Source: an uncultured Bariatricus sp. (GTDB lineage: Bacteria > Bacillota > Clostridia > Lachnospirales > Lachnospiraceae). From it: 34,596 nt of DNA. Position 1 is the stretch's first letter, and the number at the start of each line of letters is the position of its first letter. Below are positions 32,385 through 34,596 of this stretch, piece after piece. Location of the stretch: contig CAKRFP010000028.1 of NCBI GenBank assembly GCA_934320645.1, positions 1 to 34,596 on the forward strand. Reading direction: 5' to 3'. The translations under genes were made by a program, and so were the position numbers. The notes beneath the pieces are model-generated. The model was not told where the DNA came from. It made no database searches and saw nothing but the letters and a program-made list of their open reading frames with translations.

Positions 32385-33278
32385 CTATACTCCTTCCAGT
32401 GTAAATGGTGGAATAAAGCTCTCCTTTGCCGTATCCCCTTCCTGTACAAATGCCTGTGTCACACCAAGCGAGATCGCATAATCCACCAGTTTCTCATAAG
32501 CATACTCCGGCACCTTCCGGTTCAGTTCCGGATATTTTTCTGAATCCAGACTCGCAAGCGGCGTGTACTGGCTCATCAGACTCATATAAATCCGGTTTCC
32601 ATAAGTCTCATATAAATATTTTACCACTCTCTTACCATCCGCAAGGCATCCCGGTAAAAGCAGATGCCGCACGATCACGCCACGCTTCATGATCCCACGC
32701 TCATCAAATGCCGGCTTCCCTGCCTGTCTTACCATCTCAGCAAGAGCCGCCTTCGCAACCTCCGGATAATCCTCCGCCATCGAATATTTTTTCGCATGAT
32801 CTGTATTTAAATATTTGAAATCCGGCAGGTAAATGTCCACCAGACCATCCAGCATTTTCAAAGTTTCCACTCTCTCGTAACCGCCCGTATTATAAACAAC
32901 CGGCAAATACATCCCCTGATTCTTCGCACTCTGAAGCGCCCGGATGATCTGCGGCACAAAATGCGTCGGCGTCACAAGATTGATATTATTCGCACCTTTC
33001 TCCTGCAGTTCCAGAAAGATCTCCGCCAGCCGCTCTTCTGAGATCACTTTGCCAACCTTGCTTCCCGCAATCTCATGGTTCTGACAGAACACACATCTTA
33101 AAGTACATCCCGTAAAAAAGACCGTCCCTGATCCTTCCTTTCCGGAAATACAGGGTTCCTCCCACATATGAAGCGCCGCTCTCGCCGCCCGGATCTCCCC
33201 TGTCTCTCCGCAAAAACCTGTCTTCCCATTCTCCCTGTCCGCCCCACACATCCGCGGACATAATGTACAGCCACTCAT
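32385..33278 (-). CDS. PflX-like radical SAM protein
   Basis: 297 aa. An N-terminal Cys set CTLCPRMCGADRENGKTGFCG (residues 4-24) precedes the radical SAM motif CTLRCVFCQN (58-67), with Cys 58, 62 and 65 binding the 4Fe-4S cluster. NINLVTPTHFVPQI and LLLPGC match the COG1313/PflX group, related to pyruvate formate-lyase activating enzymes but of unknown substrate. The frame stays open to 33446, across the divergent yqeY promoter. I place the start at the ATG 33278 because a likely -10 (TATACT, 33321-33326) lies upstream of it, though the ribosome binding site is weak; GTG at 33332 is an alternative. Confidence 0.85.
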   Translation of the reverse strand: MSGCTLCPRMCGADRENGKTGFCGETGEIRAARAALHMWEEPCISGKEGSGTVFFTGCTLRCVFCQNHEIAGSKVGKVISEERLAEIFLELQEKGANNINLVTPTHFVPQIIRALQSAKNQGMYLPVVYNTGGYERVETLKMLDGLVDIYLPDFKYLNTDHAKKYSMAEDYPEVAKAALAEMVRQAGKPAFDERGIMKRGVIVRHLLLPGCLADGKRVVKYLYETYGNRIYMSLMSQYTPLASLDSEKYPELNRKVPEYAYEKLVDYAISLGVTQAFVQEGDTAKESFIPPFTLEGV

Positions 33279-33372
33279 CCTATCGCGTAACCTCTCATCT
33301 ATCCCTGATTCATTCCTATCAGTATACCGCACTTTTTGAAAAATAGCCACCCAAGTTTTCCTCTTCCAGAGA

Positions 33373-33401
33373 TTGAAAATTCTTTCCCCATCTGCTACAA
33401 T
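33373..33401 (+). promoter_or_regulatory. Promoter of yqeY
   Basis: TTGAAA (33373-33378) and TACAAT (33396-33401) spaced exactly 17 bases, about 45 bases before the start codon. On the opposite strand TATACT at 33321-33326 is a candidate -10 for the radical SAM gene. Confidence 0.7.
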
Positions 33402-33445
33402 AAAGTGCAGACAGGCATTTTGCCTCAAGTTTGGAGGAATATACA

Positions 33446-33892
33446 ATGAGTAAAATTGATGAAGTAAGAAGCGCTATGGTCGCAGCCATGAAAGCAAAAG
33501 ATAAGGACACAAAAGAGACATTATCTGCTCTTCTTGCAGCCCTTAAGAACAAAGCCATCGACAAACGTGCCGATCTTACCGAAGAAGAAGAAGTTCAGGT
33601 TATCTTAAAAGAGATCAAACAGACAAAAGAAACTCTGGAGATGACTCCTGCTGATCGTACAGACATCATCGAAGAATGTGAGAAACGTATCGCTGTTCTT
33701 GAACAGTATGCTCCGAAAATGATGGATGAAGCTGAGATCAAAGAAGTGATCGCAGGTGTCCTTTCCGGTCTTGGAATTGATGCTCCGACACCAAAGGATA
33801 AAGGACGTATCATGAAAGAACTGATGCCGAAAGTAAAAGGAAAAGCTGACGGAAAGCTTGTGAATGATATTCTCACAGGACTGATGGCTTAA
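33446..33892 (+). CDS. yqeY: GatB/YqeY domain-containing protein
   Basis: 148 aa, the typical length of stand-alone YqeY proteins. Homologous to the tRNA-binding C-terminal domain of GatB, the amidotransferase subunit that makes Gln-tRNA or Asn-tRNA. Family landmarks: helical N terminus with ALLAALKNKAID, ECEKRIAVLEQYAPKMM near 76, and KDKGRIMKELMPKVKGKADGKLVNDI near 117. The ATG at 33446 is chosen because GGAGG (33433-33437) lies 8 bases upstream; an in-frame TTG at 33431 overlaps that site. Confidence 0.93.
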   Translation: MSKIDEVRSAMVAAMKAKDKDTKETLSALLAALKNKAIDKRADLTEEEEVQVILKEIKQTKETLEMTPADRTDIIEECEKRIAVLEQYAPKMMDEAEIKEVIAGVLSGLGIDAPTPKDKGRIMKELMPKVKGKADGKLVNDILTGLMA

Positions 33893-33906
33893 TAGCAAAT
33901 ATTATG

Positions 33907-33937
33907 AATGCAGGGTTCCGGACTGGTTCCCTGCATT
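33907..33937 (+). terminator. Intrinsic terminator of yqeY
   Basis: Perfect 9-base stem AATGCAGGG / CCCTGCATT with a 13-base loop, followed by T/A-rich sequence. It just touches the stop codon of the convergent MazF-like gene and may serve that side too. Confidence 0.7.
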
Positions 33938-34233
33938 TATATATAGTCGAATATACTCTGTATTGCGTCTGTCACGTTAATCACATCTGCTATTTTTACA
34001 CGATCTATTTTTTTATATCCCCTGACTCTCAAATCTAACATTTTCATCTGCTCACATAGGATATAACCTTTTTGATCTTCCGTCTCAACATAAATATGAA
34101 GTGGGCTTTGTTCACTTTCGCTTGCCATTGGACACCCAATTATTTCTCCCGACTGATTAAAAAAATTTTTACTCGCCACAAATACAGGAGCTTTAATTTT
34201 TTCTATCTTTAAAATATCCCCTTGCTGTATCAC
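33937..34233 (-). CDS. PemK/MazF-like toxin
   Basis: 98 aa. QQGDILKIEKIKAPVFVAS at the start, FNQSGEIIGCPMAS near 26 and YILCEQMKMLDLR near 57 follow the MazF/PemK plan (GDI strand, FN..G..I.CP, then the DQ/EQ...D-R region). MazF toxins are ribosome-independent endoribonucleases; the key GDI residues and the EQ-x-LD-R segment are kept, though the N-terminal loop before the P-V-F-V-A-S strand is short. Start is GTG at 34233, 6 bases after the antitoxin stop, with only a close AAAGG as ribosome binding site, so translation probably depends on that of the antitoxin gene. Confidence 0.85.
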   Translation of the reverse strand: MIQQGDILKIEKIKAPVFVASKNFFNQSGEIIGCPMASESEQSPLHIYVETEDQKGYILCEQMKMLDLRVRGYKKIDRVKIADVINVTDAIQSIFDYI

Positions 34234-34239
34234 TACCTT

Positions 34240-34482
34240 TTACCATACCTCTCTTCCTTTAGGTTTATCCCAGTCATACTCTCCATCAAGGTTTAATTTA
34301 CCTCCAAATTTTTCAGCTCTTTCTTCCAGTGTCTGATGTCTGAATGTCTTAACAAGCATAATCATACCATCTGATACTTTCACTTCCAGCATATCATTTA
34401 TTTCTACATTCGCCGCCTGTAAAATATCTTTTGAAAGCCTGATTCCCTGACTATTCCCCCATGCTTTTACCTGTGTCTGCAT
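34240..34482 (-). CDS. MazE/AbrB-type antitoxin
   Basis: 80 aa. The N-terminal swapped-hairpin DNA-binding fold is shown by QVKAWGNSQGIRLSKDILQ, then EINDMLEVKV, as in MazE. The acidic and aromatic C terminus (LDGEYDWDKPKGREVW) is the expected toxin-neutralising tail. Start at 34482 places GGAGG 8 bases upstream; an in-frame TTG at 34497 lies within that site. First gene of the pair, expressed from a promoter covered by a perfect palindrome. Confidence 0.9.
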   Translation of the reverse strand: MQTQVKAWGNSQGIRLSKDILQAANVEINDMLEVKVSDGMIMLVKTFRHQTLEERAEKFGGKLNLDGEYDWDKPKGREVW

Positions 34483-34500
34483 ATAATTCACCTCCAAAAA

Positions 34501-34523
34501 ATGTATATACTAAGTATATACAT
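34501..34523. promoter_or_regulatory. Operator palindrome of the mazEF-like operon
   Basis: Perfect inverted repeat ATGTATATAC - TAA - GTATATACAT (10-base arms, 3-base centre) immediately before the antitoxin ribosome binding site. It contains the promoter -10, so binding of MazE or the MazE-MazF complex would block transcription, the usual conditional cooperativity scheme. Confidence 0.85.
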
Positions 34524-34541
34524 TTCTAAAAAAATAATCAA
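34513..34541 (-). promoter_or_regulatory. Promoter of the mazEF-like operon
   Basis: TTGATT (34536-34541) and TATACT (34513-34518) spaced 17 bases on the minus strand; the -10 lies inside the palindrome. Confidence 0.75.
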
Positions 34542-34577
34542 ATATTTTTTCTCCCAACCACACTCTTCCTCAAAATA

Positions 34578-34586
34578 TGTTATAAT
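34578..34586 (+). promoter_or_regulatory. Possible promoter for a rightward gene past the edge
   Basis: Extended -10 TGTTATAAT near the right end of the window, with no recognisable -35. Divergent from the mazEF-like operon. The gene it would serve lies outside. Confidence 0.35.
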
Positions 34587-34596
34587 TCATAAGCAT

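Noticed and set aside
33279..33446. 56-residue N-terminal extension of the radical SAM protein
   Set aside because: It runs through the yqeY promoter and beyond the likely -10 of the gene itself; the sequence is unlike the family.
1..34596. Mobile elements, prophage, CRISPR array, tRNA or rRNA
   Set aside because: No transposase, integrase, terminal inverted repeats, regularly spaced repeats or RNA gene signatures were seen by eye; small RNAs without open frames cannot be excluded.

Overview
The window looks like a chromosomal segment from a gut-type Firmicute (Bacillota), most likely a Lachnospiraceae member of the Blautia / Ruminococcus / Dorea kind. Reasons: AT-leaning sequence with strong GGAGG-type ribosome binding sites, lipoprotein and sortase-type signals, a K+-dependent membrane pyrophosphatase of the clostridial type, and a Gram-positive cell-wall polysaccharide locus ending in an LCP ligase. 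I see no rRNA, tRNA, CRISPR, IS element or phage gene. Almost everything is on the minus strand. No gene-free stretch exceeds about 200 bases.

Layout by position: (1) 1-4519, leftward operon rfbA-rfbB-rfbD-rfbC making dTDP-L-rhamnose, followed by an APH-fold kinase of unknown substrate. (2) 4711-7029, the one large rightward gene here, a secreted protein with five tandem rhodanese domains and a sortase-like tail. (3) 7144-8052, a two-domain rhodanese lipoprotein with its own promoter. (4) 8163-20415, a leftward operon starting at a near-consensus promoter (20439-20467): Wzm/Wzt-type ABC exporter, a small double-anchored membrane protein, two large double-GT2 glycosyltransferases, a full-length priming sugar-phosphate transferase, another GT2, an LCP ligase, a second rhodanese lipoprotein and a coiled-coil GT2. 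With dTDP-rhamnose from region 1 this reads as synthesis, export and wall attachment of a rhamnose-rich polysaccharide. (5) 20555-27787, a separate leftward operon closed by a terminator: TIGR04282-type transferase, LysR regulator, then a YnjB/YnjC/YnjD-like ABC importer with two separate permeases, a nucleoside hydrolase and a TIGR04283-type glycosyltransferase. (6) 27964-34482, housekeeping and small genes: membrane pyrophosphatase, a C-terminally truncated V4R-like protein, glycerate kinase, a cysteine-cluster protein paired with a PflX-like radical SAM enzyme, YqeY, and a MazE/MazF-like toxin-antitoxin pair with a perfect operator palindrome.

The candidate undescribed system is the combination of regions 2-5. 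The window encodes nine extracytoplasmic rhodanese domains (5 + 2 + 2) within 6 kb, some embedded in a polysaccharide operon, and about 14 kb away an importer resembling E. coli YnjBCD, whose operon also carries a secreted rhodanese (YnjE). The importer is linked to a nucleoside hydrolase and to both families of 'rSAM/selenodomain-associated' transferases, which elsewhere accompany arsenosugar-type radical SAM clusters. I infer a surface chalcogen (sulfur, perhaps selenium or arsenic) capture and nucleoside-conjugate uptake and processing pathway. The substrate is unknown and no ArsM/ArsS-like gene lies in the window.

Gene calls rest on reading translations and recalling family motifs; no database search or alignment was run.
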